Shown here piece by piece: positions 33,268 through 41,956 of a stretch of DNA of 64,000 nt. Source of the DNA: Acidobacteriota bacterium (lineage in GTDB: Bacteria; Acidobacteriota; Terriglobia; Terriglobales; SCQP01). The first letter of the stretch is position 1; each line of letters opens with the position of its first letter. The DNA lies in assembly GCA_021789895.1 (NCBI GenBank), contig JAJYIU010000001.1, positions 62,001 to 126,000 of the forward strand, given 5' to 3'. The notes below the pieces were generated by a model. The model saw nothing but the letters and a program-made list of their open reading frames with translations, was not told the origin of the DNA and searched no databases. The translations under genes and the position numbers were made by a program.

Positions 33268-34421
33268 CGGCCGACCCCAAAACCGTTTTGACCGGGCCAC
33301 ATTTCATGGACGGGAACCATGCGGCCTGCGAGGGGGCGATTGCCGCCGGCGCCAATTTCGCCGCCGGCTATCCGATTACCCCTTCCACCGAAATCGTCGA
33401 ACGGTTCGCGATGCGCGCCCCGCTGGTGGGCGCCACCTTTCTGCAGATGGAGGACGAGTTAGCCTCCTCGATTGCGATTCTGGGCGCAGCCTGGGGCGGC
33501 GCCAAAGCCTTCACGGTGACCTCCGGCCCCGGCTTTTCGCTGATGATGGAGCACATCGGGTATGCGGCGATGACCGAGACGCCTTCGGTCTTCGTCAACG
33601 TGCAGCGGGGCGGGCCTTCGACCGGGCTGCCGACGCTGCCCGCCCAGGGCGATATGATGCAGGCGCGCTGGGGCTCGCACGGCGATTACGAAATCATCGC
33701 GCTTTCGCCCAGCTCCCCCCAGGAGTGCTTCGACCTGATGGTGGACGCGTTTAATTTTGCGGAGCAGTACCGCAACCCCGTGATCGTGCTGATGGATGAG
33801 AGCGTCGGGCATATGACGGAAAAAGTCGTCATCCCCGCCGCTAGCCAAATTGAGCTTTTTCCCCACCGCTATACCCGGCGAGCCGCCGCGGATTACCTTC
33901 CTTTTCAGCCGTGGCCGGATGGCATTCCGGAGTTCGCCCGGGCCGGCGACGGGTACCGCTTCCATGTCACCGGCCTGACGCACAACGAGCACGGCTATCC
34001 CGCCATTAATGCGCCGCAGCAGCAGGAGTTGGTTGGCCGGCTGGTCGGGAAGATTCGGAATCATGCCGAGGCGATTGCGCGCGCCGAGGAATGCCGGCTT
34101 GAGGATGCGCAAATCGTGCTGGTGGCATACGGCATCACATCGCGCGTGGCGCTGCGCGCGATGCAGATGGCCCGCGAGGAACGGATTCCGGCGGGGCTAT
34201 TGCGGCCGATCGTCGTCTGGCCCTTCCCCGAAAAGCGGATTCGCGAGCTGGCCGCGCGGGCCCGGGCCTTCATTGTGGTGGAGATGAACTATGGCCAGAT
34301 GGTGCGCGAAGTGGAGCGCGCGGCCGCGGGGCGGTGCAAAACGATTCTCATGCCGCATGCCGGCGGCGCGGTGCACCGGCCGGAAGCGATTTTAGACATC
34401 ATCCGCGAGGCGGCGCAATGA
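33264..34421 (+). CDS. korA: 2-oxoacid:ferredoxin oxidoreductase alpha subunit
   Basis: The 385-residue alpha subunit forms part of the TPP-containing catalytic core; with korB the complex probably interconverts 2-oxoglutarate and succinyl-CoA with ferredoxin. Key features are GNHAACEGAIAAGANFAAGYPITPSTEIVE, with the YPITPSTE motif that lines the active site, AFTVTSGPGFSLMMEHIGYA, VNVQRGGPSTGLPTLPAQGD, and the C-terminal domain with VLVAYGITSRVALRAMQMAR and LRPIVVWPFPEKRI. The start is GTG at 33264 with GGAGG 3 bp upstream; the start overlaps the korD stop. Substrate choice between 2-oxoglutarate and other 2-oxoacids cannot be fixed from sequence alone. Confidence 0.92.
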   Translation: MTADPKTVLTGPHFMDGNHAACEGAIAAGANFAAGYPITPSTEIVERFAMRAPLVGATFLQMEDELASSIAILGAAWGGAKAFTVTSGPGFSLMMEHIGYAAMTETPSVFVNVQRGGPSTGLPTLPAQGDMMQARWGSHGDYEIIALSPSSPQECFDLMVDAFNFAEQYRNPVIVLMDESVGHMTEKVVIPAASQIELFPHRYTRRAAADYLPFQPWPDGIPEFARAGDGYRFHVTGLTHNEHGYPAINAPQQQELVGRLVGKIRNHAEAIARAEECRLEDAQIVLVAYGITSRVALRAMQMAREERIPAGLLRPIVVWPFPEKRIRELAARARAFIVVEMNYGQMVREVERAAAGRCKTILMPHAGGAVHRPEAILDIIREAAQ

Positions 34422-35272
34422 GCGCGCCCACGGCCATGAACCCGGTCGAACCGCTGTTGCGCAGCGAGCGCATGCCGCATATCTGGTGCCCCGGCTGCGG
34501 CATCGGGACGACGGTGAATTGCTTTGCCCGGGCGCTGGAGCGCTCGAAGCTGCCCCTCGATCGGGTGGCCTTGGTTTCCGGCATCGGTTGCACCGGCCGG
34601 GTCGCCGGCTACGTCCATCTCGACTCTTTTCATACCACGCACGGCCGCGCGATTCCGTTCGCGACCGGGCTGAAGCTGGCCCGTCCGGAGATGACCGTGG
34701 TGGTTTACAGCGGCGACGGCGACCTGATTGCCATCGGCGGCAACCATTTTATCCATGCGGCGAGGCGCAATGTCGATCTCAAGGTCATTTGCGTGAATAA
34801 CTTCATTTACGGGATGACCGGCGGCCAGGTGGCGCCGACCACGCCGCTGGGCGCGACGGCCACCACCGCACCGTACGGCGCCTTCGAGCGGCCTTTCAAC
34901 CTGCCTTTCCTGGCGGAATCCTCCGGCGCCGTGTATGTGGCGCGCTGGACGGCCTACCATGTGCAACACATCGCGCATGCCATGGCGGAAGCGCTGCAGA
35001 AAAAAGGATTCTGCTTCATCGAAATCCTGGCCCCCTGCCCCACGCTCTATCAGCGGCGCAACCGGCTGGGCGACGGGCTGGAAACGATGCGCTACTACAA
35101 GCAGCACAGCGTGATCCGCAACGGCGCCAGCACGCGCGACCTGGACTTGGGTTTTCAAAGTGAAATCACGGTCGGCAAATTCGTGGATATCGAGCGGCCC
35201 ACGCTGCAACAAACGATGGAGGCTGCCTATCGGCAAGCGCTCCAGCAGCGTTATGCGGGATGGCGGGCGTGA
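34418..35272 (+). CDS. korB: 2-oxoacid:ferredoxin oxidoreductase beta subunit
   Basis: The 284-residue beta subunit binds thiamine diphosphate. IWCPGCGIGTTVNCFARAL is the N-terminal motif. The TPP/Mg site is GDGDLIAIGGNHFIHAARRN with downstream VNNFIYGMTGGQVAPTTPLG. LAPCPTLYQRRN is a typical late motif. The ATG at 34418 overlaps the korA stop (ATGA). Longer readings start inside korA and are rejected. The end overlaps the start of korC. Lack of an extra iron-sulfur motif in this subunit matches the Kor layout in which the clusters sit in the delta subunit. Confidence 0.93.
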   Translation: MSAPTAMNPVEPLLRSERMPHIWCPGCGIGTTVNCFARALERSKLPLDRVALVSGIGCTGRVAGYVHLDSFHTTHGRAIPFATGLKLARPEMTVVVYSGDGDLIAIGGNHFIHAARRNVDLKVICVNNFIYGMTGGQVAPTTPLGATATTAPYGAFERPFNLPFLAESSGAVYVARWTAYHVQHIAHAMAEALQKKGFCFIEILAPCPTLYQRRNRLGDGLETMRYYKQHSVIRNGASTRDLDLGFQSEITVGKFVDIERPTLQQTMEAAYRQALQQRYAGWRA

Positions 35273-35832
35273 TGGCCAGACACGAAATTCGCATCGCCGG
35301 CTTTGGCGGCCAGGGGGTCATCCTGGCGGGGATGGTGCTGGGCCGGGCGGCTACGATTTATGAGGGCCGGCACGTCACCCTGACGCAAAGCTTTGGGCCG
35401 GAAGCCCGGGGCAGCGCCGCCAGCGTGGACCTGATTGTAGCGAGCGAGCCGGTGCTCTACCCATATCTGACCGAGCCGGACATTCTGGTGGCGATGTCGC
35501 AGGAAGCTTATACGCGCTTTGTCGCCGCGCTGAAACCCCAGGGCCTGCTCCTCTACGAGCAGGATCTGGTGAGCTGCGAACCGGCCCGCTGCGACCTACG
35601 GGCTTTGGGCGTTCCGGCAACGCGCCTGGCCGAGGAATTGGGCCGCAAGCTGGTTCTCAATATGGTGCTGGTGGGCTTTCTGACCGGCGTGACCGGCCTG
35701 GTGAGCGCCGAAGCAGTGCAAAAATCCATTGCCGATTCGGTCCCCAAAGGTACCGAATCGCTCAATACATCCGCTTTCCATCGGGGCTTGGACTACGCCG
35801 CCGCGCTGCAGCCGGCTGCTATTTCAAAGTGA
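35272..35832 (+). CDS. korC: 2-oxoacid:ferredoxin oxidoreductase gamma subunit
   Basis: The gamma subunit (186 residues) resembles the CoA-binding domain of pyruvate:ferredoxin oxidoreductase. It starts RHEIRIAGFGGQGVILAGMVLGRAA, the conserved GFGGQG loop, followed by TQSFGPEARGSAASVDLIVA and LVLNMVLVGFLTGVTGLVSAEAVQKSIADSV. The ATG at 35272 shares one base with the korB stop; an ATG at 35260 would overlap by 13 bp and is also possible. It completes the D-A-B-C order. No dihydrolipoamide-type 2-oxoglutarate dehydrogenase is visible nearby, so this complex could serve the TCA cycle either oxidatively or reductively. Confidence 0.9.
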   Translation: MARHEIRIAGFGGQGVILAGMVLGRAATIYEGRHVTLTQSFGPEARGSAASVDLIVASEPVLYPYLTEPDILVAMSQEAYTRFVAALKPQGLLLYEQDLVSCEPARCDLRALGVPATRLAEELGRKLVLNMVLVGFLTGVTGLVSAEAVQKSIADSVPKGTESLNTSAFHRGLDYAAALQPAAISK

Positions 35833-35937
35833 ATGCGGCCATTACGCCGCAGGCAGGCCTGGATTCCGCGTGGCAGCAGAAATACACGAATCTCCAGGCT
35901 AGGGCTTTTTACCGATCTCCCGGCCCGATACTCTGGA

Positions 35938-35943
35938 TATACT
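35938..35943 (+). promoter_or_regulatory. Candidate -10 box just before the GH18-like gene
   Basis: TATACT at 35938-35943 is followed 9 bp later by the GTG start at 35952, so a transcript would begin almost at the start codon. No clear -35 box is seen at the expected distance (ATCTCC). Confidence 0.35.
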
Positions 35944-35951
35944 GACGGCAG

Positions 35952-37163
35952 GTGAGTTGCGACTCTCGTTCACGGTCATTACCCGGGAGAATCTTGTCCA
36001 GGCGGCCGGGATTTCGGCAACATCTGCGCCCTTGGCTGCCGGCGCTGATGCTGGCGGCAATCTGCCTTCCCGCCGGGCTGAGGGCGCAGTCCTGGTCGCG
36101 CCGGCGCGATCCCGCTCTGTTTTATCTCACTGGCGGCGAGCGCGCGCTGGCGAGTTTTCAGGCCCATCACGATCGTATCAGCACGCTGGCCCCGCAAGCG
36201 TTTGCCCTGACTTCGTGGGGTGAGTTGCGCGGCGGCATAGCGCCGCTCTGGCTGCAATTGGCGCATCGCTATCAGGTGCGGTTGATGCCGCTGGTGATCA
36301 ACCAGAATTTTTCCGGCTACCGCGCCACCCGACTGCTGCGCAGCCCCGCCGCCTGCGACCGTGCCATCGGGGCGCTGGTGGCCGCTGCCCGGCGCGATGG
36401 GCTGGCGGGCTGGCAGTTGGATTTCGAGGGCCTGCCTTCCTGGGACCGCACCCGCCTGACGCGGTTCGTTCGCGCCGCCGCCCTGGCTTTGCACCGCCAT
36501 GGCAAGACGCTCAGCGTGGCCGTGGCGGCGCGCACCGACGACCGGCACACCGACTCATTCCGCCATTTCACCGGGGTTTATGACTATCGCGCCCTGGCGC
36601 GCTATGCCGATTTCCTCACCGTCATGGCCTACCCCGAATCCGGGCGCCATCATCCCGGTCCGCTGGCGAGTTATCCCTGGGTGGCCAAGGTGCTGGCCCA
36701 TGTCCTGCAGACCGTGCCGCCGGAGAAGATCTCCCTGGGCATTCCGGATTACCAGACGGATTGGGGCTATCACCGGGTGCGCGTGCATTTCTGGCGCCGC
36801 ATTGGGCATCGCCTGCATCGTTTCGTGCGCTGGGTATGGCGTCTGATTGGCTTTACCGGCCGGGCGCGCACCCAGCCCGGCCGCCTGCATTGGGATCCAA
36901 ACTTGCGCTCGGCCTACCGCGTCTATGGGCATGGCCTGCATCGCCATATCATTTGGATAGAAGACCGGCGCAGCCTGCAAGCCAAGCTCGATCTGGTGTC
37001 CATTTATCATTTGCGCGGCTATTCCATCTGGCGCCTGGGACTGGAGGATAGTTCCATCTGGCGCACTCTCCCGCGGTTCCTGCCTTCCCCGGCCGTGGTC
37101 GAAAATCAAGCCGCAACCGGCGATGCCGCCCCGCTGCCCGTGCCTCGGCTCCGCCATCGCTGA
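35952..37163 (+). CDS. Exported GH18-like glycoside hydrolase domain protein
   Basis: A 403-residue protein with an N-terminal membrane/signal segment (PWLPALMLAAICLPAGLRAQ, about residues 28-46) and a single TIM-barrel resembling GH18 / YdhD-type peptidoglycan-active enzymes. The barrel shows FYLTGGERALASFQAHHDRISTLAPQAFALTSWGEL, GWQLDFEGLPSWDRTRLTRFV, whose D-F-E fits the GH18 catalytic D-x-E, and ADFLTVMAYPESGRHHPGPLASYPWVAKVL, the typical late strand. It has no LysM or chitin-binding repeat. The start is uncertain: GTG at 35952 lies behind a -10 box, and TTG at 35994 would give a shorter signal peptide. The likely target is cell-wall or envelope glycan. Confidence 0.78.
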   Translation: MSCDSRSRSLPGRILSRRPGFRQHLRPWLPALMLAAICLPAGLRAQSWSRRRDPALFYLTGGERALASFQAHHDRISTLAPQAFALTSWGELRGGIAPLWLQLAHRYQVRLMPLVINQNFSGYRATRLLRSPAACDRAIGALVAAARRDGLAGWQLDFEGLPSWDRTRLTRFVRAAALALHRHGKTLSVAVAARTDDRHTDSFRHFTGVYDYRALARYADFLTVMAYPESGRHHPGPLASYPWVAKVLAHVLQTVPPEKISLGIPDYQTDWGYHRVRVHFWRRIGHRLHRFVRWVWRLIGFTGRARTQPGRLHWDPNLRSAYRVYGHGLHRHIIWIEDRRSLQAKLDLVSIYHLRGYSIWRLGLEDSSIWRTLPRFLPSPAVVENQAATGDAAPLPVPRLRHR

Positions 37164-37308
37164 ATTCTGCAAGCCCCGCGGACGGCCGCGTTCAAACGAT
37201 CAGTAAACGATTGCCATCGAATGTTTACGGGTGATCCGGGCAGGCGAATCATGCCGTCGCCAAATCGAGTGTTGCGCCCACGGAAACCTGGCCGCAGACT
37301 GAAATAAG

Positions 37309-38469
37309 ATGTGGTCTTCCCCTCTTCCCAACCGTCGCCGGCGGGTTTGGCTATGGGCCGGCTTGCTGGCGAGCCTGCTGGCCGGCTCACTAGCGGCGCA
37401 GATGATTCCGACCCATGTTTCGCCGAATCCGAAGGGCCAGCCTGCTCCCGTTTCTCCGACCGCGCCCAGTTCTGCCGTGCCCGCGACCCCGCCCCCGACT
37501 CCGCCGCCCGGCTCGCCCCTGCCGCCGCCGGCGGCTCCGCCGGTGCGGCGGCAAAGAGCCAGCGGTCCGCGCCTTGCGGTGGTGTCCAACCTGGTCAATC
37601 TGACCGTCAGCGTGCAAACGCGCCATGGGCAGTTTGTGCCGGGCTTGAAGGCGGGCGATTTTCGCGTTTATGAAAACGGCCGCCTGCAGGTAATCCGCTT
37701 TTTTACCGAAGAAGGCAAAACCCCGCTCACCCTGGGCATGCTGCTCGATACCAGCCCCAGCCAGGTGAACTTACTCGGCGCCGAGCAAAGCCTGGGCGCC
37801 GATTTCTTCCGCAGCATCCTGCGAAAAACCGACCTTGCCTTCGCCCTGAGTTTCGATTCCGATATCCGCCTGTTAACCGACTTTACCGCCAACCCCGAAC
37901 GCCTGGCCGCAGCCCTGAACCGCGCCCGCATCGGCGGTGGCGGGGCTACTTCGGTGCTGAATCCAGGCCCGTTTCCATCGCATGGCATGGCCGCAGGCAC
38001 CCGGCTGTGGGACGCCATCGTCGAGGCTTGCGATGAAAAGCTCAGCGGACAGCCCGGGCGCAAGGCCCTGATCGTGATTACGGATGGACAGGATGAAGGC
38101 AGCCGTCACAGTTGGCGCGACGCCGAGCGCGCCTTGCTGGCGACCAATACCGCGCTCTACGCTATGATCGCCGCCGATCCGGGGTTCTACCGCCAGGCCG
38201 GCGCCTGGTACACCGGCGCCGGCGATCTCAACCGCATCGCCCGCGACAGCGGCGGTAGCTCCGTGAACGCCAGCAGCCATATGCGCCGCGCTTTCCAGCA
38301 GATCAGCGCCGAGCTGCGCAGCCAATACAGCATGGCGTACGTGCCGGCGCATCCGATGGATGGCCGTTTTTACCGGATCCGGATTCGATTGAGCAAGCCG
38401 CAGCGCGATCATCGCAAGGTCCGCGTACGCAAGGGCTACTATGCGATCGCCGCGCCGGCGGCCTATTGA
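37309..38469 (+). CDS. Exported VWFA-related acidobacterial domain protein, Pro-rich linker
   Basis: The 386-residue protein has a signal peptide (RRRVWLWAGLLASLLAGSLAAQ), a proline-rich linker (about residues 35-80), and then the family signature VVSNLVNLTVSVQTRHGQFVPGLKAGDFRVYENGRLQVIRFF. Its von Willebrand A domain keeps the MIDAS D-x-S-x-S as LLDTSPSQ and has a later acidic loop LIVITDGQDEGSRH, so metal binding is plausible here, unlike in the larger paralogue at 21851. The C-terminal part ends YSMAYVPAHPMDGRFYRIRIRLSKPQRDHRKVRVRKGYY, standard for this family. Its function is unknown. Its last 7 bp overlap the convergent small zinc-ribbon gene. Confidence 0.9.
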   Translation: MWSSPLPNRRRRVWLWAGLLASLLAGSLAAQMIPTHVSPNPKGQPAPVSPTAPSSAVPATPPPTPPPGSPLPPPAAPPVRRQRASGPRLAVVSNLVNLTVSVQTRHGQFVPGLKAGDFRVYENGRLQVIRFFTEEGKTPLTLGMLLDTSPSQVNLLGAEQSLGADFFRSILRKTDLAFALSFDSDIRLLTDFTANPERLAAALNRARIGGGGATSVLNPGPFPSHGMAAGTRLWDAIVEACDEKLSGQPGRKALIVITDGQDEGSRHSWRDAERALLATNTALYAMIAADPGFYRQAGAWYTGAGDLNRIARDSGGSSVNASSHMRRAFQQISAELRSQYSMAYVPAHPMDGRFYRIRIRLSKPQRDHRKVRVRKGYYAIAAPAAY

Positions 38470-38741
38470 CGCGTTTCCTCGCTGATCGCGGCGATGGGGA
38501 TGGTTTGCCCATCGCGAAGGAAGAAGCGCGCCGGGCAGTTCTGCCCGCCGCAGGTGATCATCTCCCGCCCTTGCATCTGCGTTTCGGTGATCACCGCCAA
38601 CTGCCCGCAGTACGGGCAGTGCAGAATCCCGCAATTCATCCCGCTCGCATCCCGGTCGCTGGCGGCATTCATAACCAGCAGCGATCCCGCTTCAATGAGG
38701 CTGGGAATCCAGGCGTCCATCAGTTTGACTGCGCTGGCCAT
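38463..38741 (-). CDS. Small putative zinc-ribbon protein (92 aa)
   Basis: No named family is recognised. The start is well supported: AGGAGGTGAGCGT directly precedes the ATG at 38741. The N-terminal half is helical (MASAVKLMDAWIPSLIEAGSLLVMNAASDRD). The C-terminal half has paired cysteines (NCGILHCPYCGQLAVI and ITCGGQNCPARFFL), fitting a zinc ribbon. It is the last gene of the minus-strand block after rnhB, separated by 299 bp, and its stop overlaps the convergent VWFA gene. A nucleic-acid- or protein-binding accessory role is possible but is not shown. Confidence 0.75.
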   Translation of the reverse strand: MASAVKLMDAWIPSLIEAGSLLVMNAASDRDASGMNCGILHCPYCGQLAVITETQMQGREMITCGGQNCPARFFLRDGQTIPIAAISEETRQ

Positions 38742-38829
38742 ACGCTCACCTCCTGCTGCTGTGATTGGCACTCGGCCGTTCCGTCGTCTTACAGTCAAGC
38801 AATTCCAGGGCCCTTCCAGCTCCGCCGTG

Positions 38830-38850
38830 GCGGCCACGGGCCGTGGCCGC
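38830..38850. repeat. Near-perfect palindrome between rnhB and small zinc-ribbon gene
   Basis: GCGGCCACGG (38830-38839) and CCGTGGCCGC (38841-38850) are exact inverted arms around a single G. The palindrome lies 89 bp upstream of the small gene's start within the 299-bp gap. There is no T-run, so an operator or REP-like element is more likely than a terminator. Confidence 0.4.
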
Positions 38851-39040
38851 TCCTCAACCCGGTTCAAATGCTTGCCCTGTCATCGCTTCCGTTCCTTCTC
38901 TCTATTGGATAAGAACCCTGAGTCCCACGAAAAGTTCCAGGAAATCTCCAATCCCGTGCGGTGAATTTCCTGATACCTCCAATTTGCACTGTGAATATTC
39001 CGGAAAAATTTCCCGCCGGCGGTAGCGTTTCAGCCGGCCT

Positions 39041-39724
39041 TCAGCTTAGCGGAGGTTCCACTTCGCCCGCGGTTGCAATCCATTGCGGTGCGGTCAATTC
39101 GCTTAAAAAGCTGCGGCGATGCTGGGGCGTCGGCCCGTATTGCTGCAGCGCCGCCAGATGCTCGGCGGTGGCGTAGCCTTTATTTCGAAATAATCCATAA
39201 GCCGGATAGATGCGGTCCCACTGCCGCATCAGGCGGTCGCGGTGCTCTTTGGCGAGGATGGAGGCGGCGGCGATCGAGATCGAGAGTGCATCGCCATGCA
39301 CAATCGCCTGCTGCGGGCCGGGCCAGTCCAGTTTCACCGCGTCCACCAGCAGCCAGTCGGGCTGCACCGCCAGGCCGCGGATGGCATCGAGCATGGCCAG
39401 CCGGCTGGCCTGGTAGATGTTGATCCATTCAATGCGCCCGGCATCGCAGGCGGCAATGGCCCATTGCCGGGCGCATTGCCGAATACGCGGTTCCCAGGCT
39501 TGGCGTTCGGCCGCGGTCAGTTGCTTGGAATCTTTCATGCCGCGCAGCCGCGGCTCGCCGTCGAAGACCACCGCCGCGGCGACCACCGGCCCGAACAGCG
39601 CCCCGCGCCCGACTTCATCCACGCCGGCAATCAGCGCCGCGCCCTGGCTGCGGGCGGCGCGCTCGAAACGCCAGCCGCATCGCCACCGGCGCACTCCCGG
39701 AGCGGGATGGCGGTTTGCCGGCAT
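39041..39724 (-). CDS. rnhB: Ribonuclease HII
   Basis: RNase HII cuts RNA in RNA-DNA hybrids, mainly single ribonucleotides built into DNA. The 227-residue protein shows the catalytic motif ALIAGVDEVGRGALFGPVVAAAVVF (Asp-Glu), LRGMKDSKQLTAAERQ, LLVDAVKLDWPGPQQAIVHGDALSISIAAASILAKEHRDRLM with the later catalytic Asp residues, and the conserved YGLFRNKGYATAEHLAALQQYGPTPQHRRSF. The frame begins with a basic 30-residue stretch that may be partly untranslated. It lies 11 bp after rplS, in the standard rpsP-rimM-trmD-rplS-rnhB order. Confidence 0.96.
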   Translation of the reverse strand: MPANRHPAPGVRRWRCGWRFERAARSQGAALIAGVDEVGRGALFGPVVAAAVVFDGEPRLRGMKDSKQLTAAERQAWEPRIRQCARQWAIAACDAGRIEWINIYQASRLAMLDAIRGLAVQPDWLLVDAVKLDWPGPQQAIVHGDALSISIAAASILAKEHRDRLMRQWDRIYPAYGLFRNKGYATAEHLAALQQYGPTPQHRRSFLSELTAPQWIATAGEVEPPLS

Positions 39725-39735
39725 GGAAGTGCTGC

Positions 39736-40125
39736 TTAGGCCTGCGCGGCCGTGGTGGAACTGGGCTCGGCTTGGCTTTCCACTTCCCGCAAGCGCGCGG
39801 CTTTGCCCCGCAATTGCCGCAGGTAATACAGCTTGGCGCGGCGCACGCGGCCAGAGCGAACGACTTGAATCTTTTCCAGCGCGGGGGAGTTTAGCGGAAA
39901 AATTCGCTCCACGCCGTAGCCGAAAGAGATCTTTCGTACGGTGAAGGAGCTGCGCTGCCCGCGGTCGTTGCGGGCAATGCAGAGGCCCTCGAAAACCTGT
40001 ATGCGCTCTTTATCCCCTTCTTTAATGCGTACGTGCACGCGCAGCGTATCCCCGGGTTGAAAGGCGGGTATTTTGCCCTTGGCTTGCTTGGCCAGATATT
40101 GTGCAATCGCGGGTTTGATGCTCAT
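39736..40125 (-). CDS. rplS: Large-subunit ribosomal protein L19
   Basis: L19 sits at the 30S-50S interface. The 129-residue protein shows [84 protein letters not shown], the full family consensus. The C-terminal tail ([15 protein letters not shown]) is a lineage-specific extension. It lies 224 bp downstream of trmD, a longer gap than elsewhere in the block, so it may have its own promoter. rnhB follows after 11 bp. Confidence 0.99.
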   Translation of the reverse strand: MSIKPAIAQYLAKQAKGKIPAFQPGDTLRVHVRIKEGDKERIQVFEGLCIARNDRGQRSSFTVRKISFGYGVERIFPLNSPALEKIQVVRSGRVRRAKLYYLRQLRGKAARLREVESQAEPSSTTAAQA

Positions 40126-40349
40126 GGTCCTTTACCTCCGGGGGTCGACCGCGCCTCTGCCGTCCCGGGTGCGGGGCGGCGGATGTTCATGGATGCGCCG
40201 GGCGCCGTTTCCTTAGGATATAGGGGACTGGCCCTTGCCCGGGCCGCCCTCGGGGTCGCTGCCGGAATTACTGACCCGCTAATCAGTGTAGCAGAACTGC
40301 AACGCGGCTAAGTGCATGCACCGTATCGCCGCTGGAATCACCCCTGCAA

Positions 40350-41078
40350 TCAATGGCAGGGGGCTTCCGGCAGCAGGTCCGGGCGCAGCCGCTCGGTCTT
40401 TTCCCGCGCCTTGCGCAGCCGCCAATCGCGGATGGCGGCATGATTGCCGGCGAGCAACACCTCGGGCACGGACATGCCGCGAAACAGCGGCGGTCGGGTA
40501 TAGTGCGGGCAATCCAACCCTGCGCCGCCGCCCTCGGCTTCGGCGGAAAAGGACTCGTTCAGGGCCGATTGCGGATCGCCCAATACCCCGGGCAGCAGCC
40601 GTCCCACCGCATCCAGCACCAGCGCCGCCGCGGGTTCGCCGCCGCTCAATACAAAATCGCCAGCCGATATTTCCTCATCCGCCAGATATTCGGCCACGCG
40701 TTCATCCACGCCTTCATAACGCCCCGCAATCAGCACCAGGCGCTCGAGTTGCGACCATTGCCGCGCCATCGCCTGATGAAAGACTCGTCCCTGGGCCGAA
40801 AGCAGCACCACGCGCGTGCCGCTGATCGTGCGCTTTTCCCGTTCCGCCGCTCCCAGCAGCCGTTCCAGGCAGGCGTAGATCGGCTCGATCTTCATCACCA
40901 TGCCTTCGCCCCCGCCATAGGGGCGGTCGTCGGTGGTCTGGTGACGGTCTTCAGTAAACGCGCGCAGGTCGTGGATGGCGATCTCGAACTTGCCCTGCGC
41001 GCGCGCCCGCGCGACCACGCCGAATTCCAGCAGGCCGCGGAAATACTCGGGGAAGATGGTGATCAGATCGAATCGCAT
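40350..41078 (-). CDS. trmD: tRNA (guanine37-N1)-methyltransferase
   Basis: TrmD methylates G37 of tRNAs that read codons starting with C, preventing +1 frameshifts. The 242-residue protein starts MRFDLITIFPEYFRGLLEFGVVARARAQG and includes IHDLRAFTEDRHQTTDDRPYGGGEGMVMKIEPI. The trefoil knot follows with VVLLSAQGRVFHQAMA, LIAGRYEGVDERVAEYL, DEEISAGDFVLSGGEPAALVL and LGDPQSALNESF. Start ATG 41078 is the consensus N-terminus; longer readings run into rimM. It lies 5 bp after rimM. Confidence 0.98.
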   Translation of the reverse strand: MRFDLITIFPEYFRGLLEFGVVARARAQGKFEIAIHDLRAFTEDRHQTTDDRPYGGGEGMVMKIEPIYACLERLLGAAEREKRTISGTRVVLLSAQGRVFHQAMARQWSQLERLVLIAGRYEGVDERVAEYLADEEISAGDFVLSGGEPAAALVLDAVGRLLPGVLGDPQSALNESFSAEAEGGGAGLDCPHYTRPPLFRGMSVPEVLLAGNHAAIRDWRLRKAREKTERLRPDLLPEAPCH

Positions 41079-41083
41079 GCCGG

Positions 41084-41608
41084 CTATGGCTCCGTCGCGC
41101 GGTTCAGCTCCAGCAATCCTTCCGGCAAGCGGAGGCGCAACTCGCCGGCTTCTATCGCTTCGACGTAAGCCTGTGCGAAGGGAATCAATATAGTCTCGCC
41201 CGCCGGGGTGACCACGTGCAGCAGCGCGGCTCCGCCGGCCACCGTTTCGATCCAGCGCACGCGGCCCAGCGGCTGCCGGTTGACGCATACCGTGAGTCCC
41301 TCGAGCTCGGAAACGAAATAATGTCCCGCCGGCGCCGGATGGCGCTCCGAAAATGGCACCTGCACCTCTGCGCCCCGCCAGGCTTGAGCTTCGCCGATGC
41401 TGTTCACCCCCTCCAGTTCCAGCACCATGCACCCCTGATGGGGCCAGGCGCGGCGCAGCGCGTAACCGCGGCGTTCGCCGTTCGCGGCCCAGAGATAAAC
41501 CTGGCGCGTGGCCTGAAAGCGCTCGGGGAAGTCGGTTTCGACCGCGACCCGCAGTTCCCCCCGCCGGCCTTGCGGGCGCAGCACGCGGCCAATGGTGATG
41601 AATTCCAT
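41084..41608 (-). CDS. rimM: 16S rRNA processing protein RimM
   Basis: RimM binds ribosomal protein S19 and assists maturation of the 30S head. The 174-residue protein has the N-terminal beta-barrel (FITIGRVLRPQGRRGELRVAVETDFPERF; the usual G-x-x-G-x-x-G-E pattern) and the C-terminal PRC-barrel with the family's YFVSELEGLTVCVN, an LLHVVTPAGETILIPFAQAYV stretch and the GLLEL ending. It is located between khpA and trmD, as in most bacteria. It lies 70 bp after khpA. Confidence 0.95.
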   Translation of the reverse strand: MEFITIGRVLRPQGRRGELRVAVETDFPERFQATRQVYLWAANGERRGYALRRAWPHQGCMVLELEGVNSIGEAQAWRGAEVQVPFSERHPAPAGHYFVSELEGLTVCVNRQPLGRVRWIETVAGGAALLHVVTPAGETILIPFAQAYVEAIEAGELRLRLPEGLLELNRATEP

Positions 41609-41678
41609 GGCGCGGTTCCTACGGAATGCTTCAGCCCTTTTCAGCCGCCGCCGCGCTCGATCGGCCCAACGCGGGTGG

Positions 41679-41936
41679 CTAATTTTCGGTGATTTCCAGC
41701 GAATAGCGCGTGGGGCTCTGGCGCGTGGCCGCCGCCAGCAAGGCTTCCAGGCTTTGCACGGTGTGGCCGCGATGGCCGATCAGCCGGCCGAGGTCGCGGG
41801 GGTCGGCTTGCAGCTCGATTACGATGCTGCCTTCGGCCTCTTCCGCCCGTCCCCGGACGGCCTCGGGGTGATCGGCCAGGCGGCGGGCCAAACCCAGAAT
41901 CAACTCCAGCGCGGCGGTGCTCGTTTCCGTATCCAT
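41679..41936 (-). CDS. khpA: KH-domain RNA-binding protein KhpA
   Basis: KhpA is a one-domain KH RNA-binding protein that, in Gram-positive bacteria, partners with KhpB in RNA regulation of cell growth. The 85-residue protein has the GxxG loop as DLGRLIGHRGHTVQSLEALLAAA, preceded by VIELQADPRD. The ATG at 41936 starts MDTETSTAALELILGLARRLADHPEAV, the normal N-terminus. It sits between rpsP and rimM, the standard site of this gene. Confidence 0.93.
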   Translation of the reverse strand: MDTETSTAALELILGLARRLADHPEAVRGRAEEAEGSIVIELQADPRDLGRLIGHRGHTVQSLEALLAAATRQSPTRYSLEITEN

Positions 41937-41956
41937 GCGAACTCTCCCGGGCGGGC

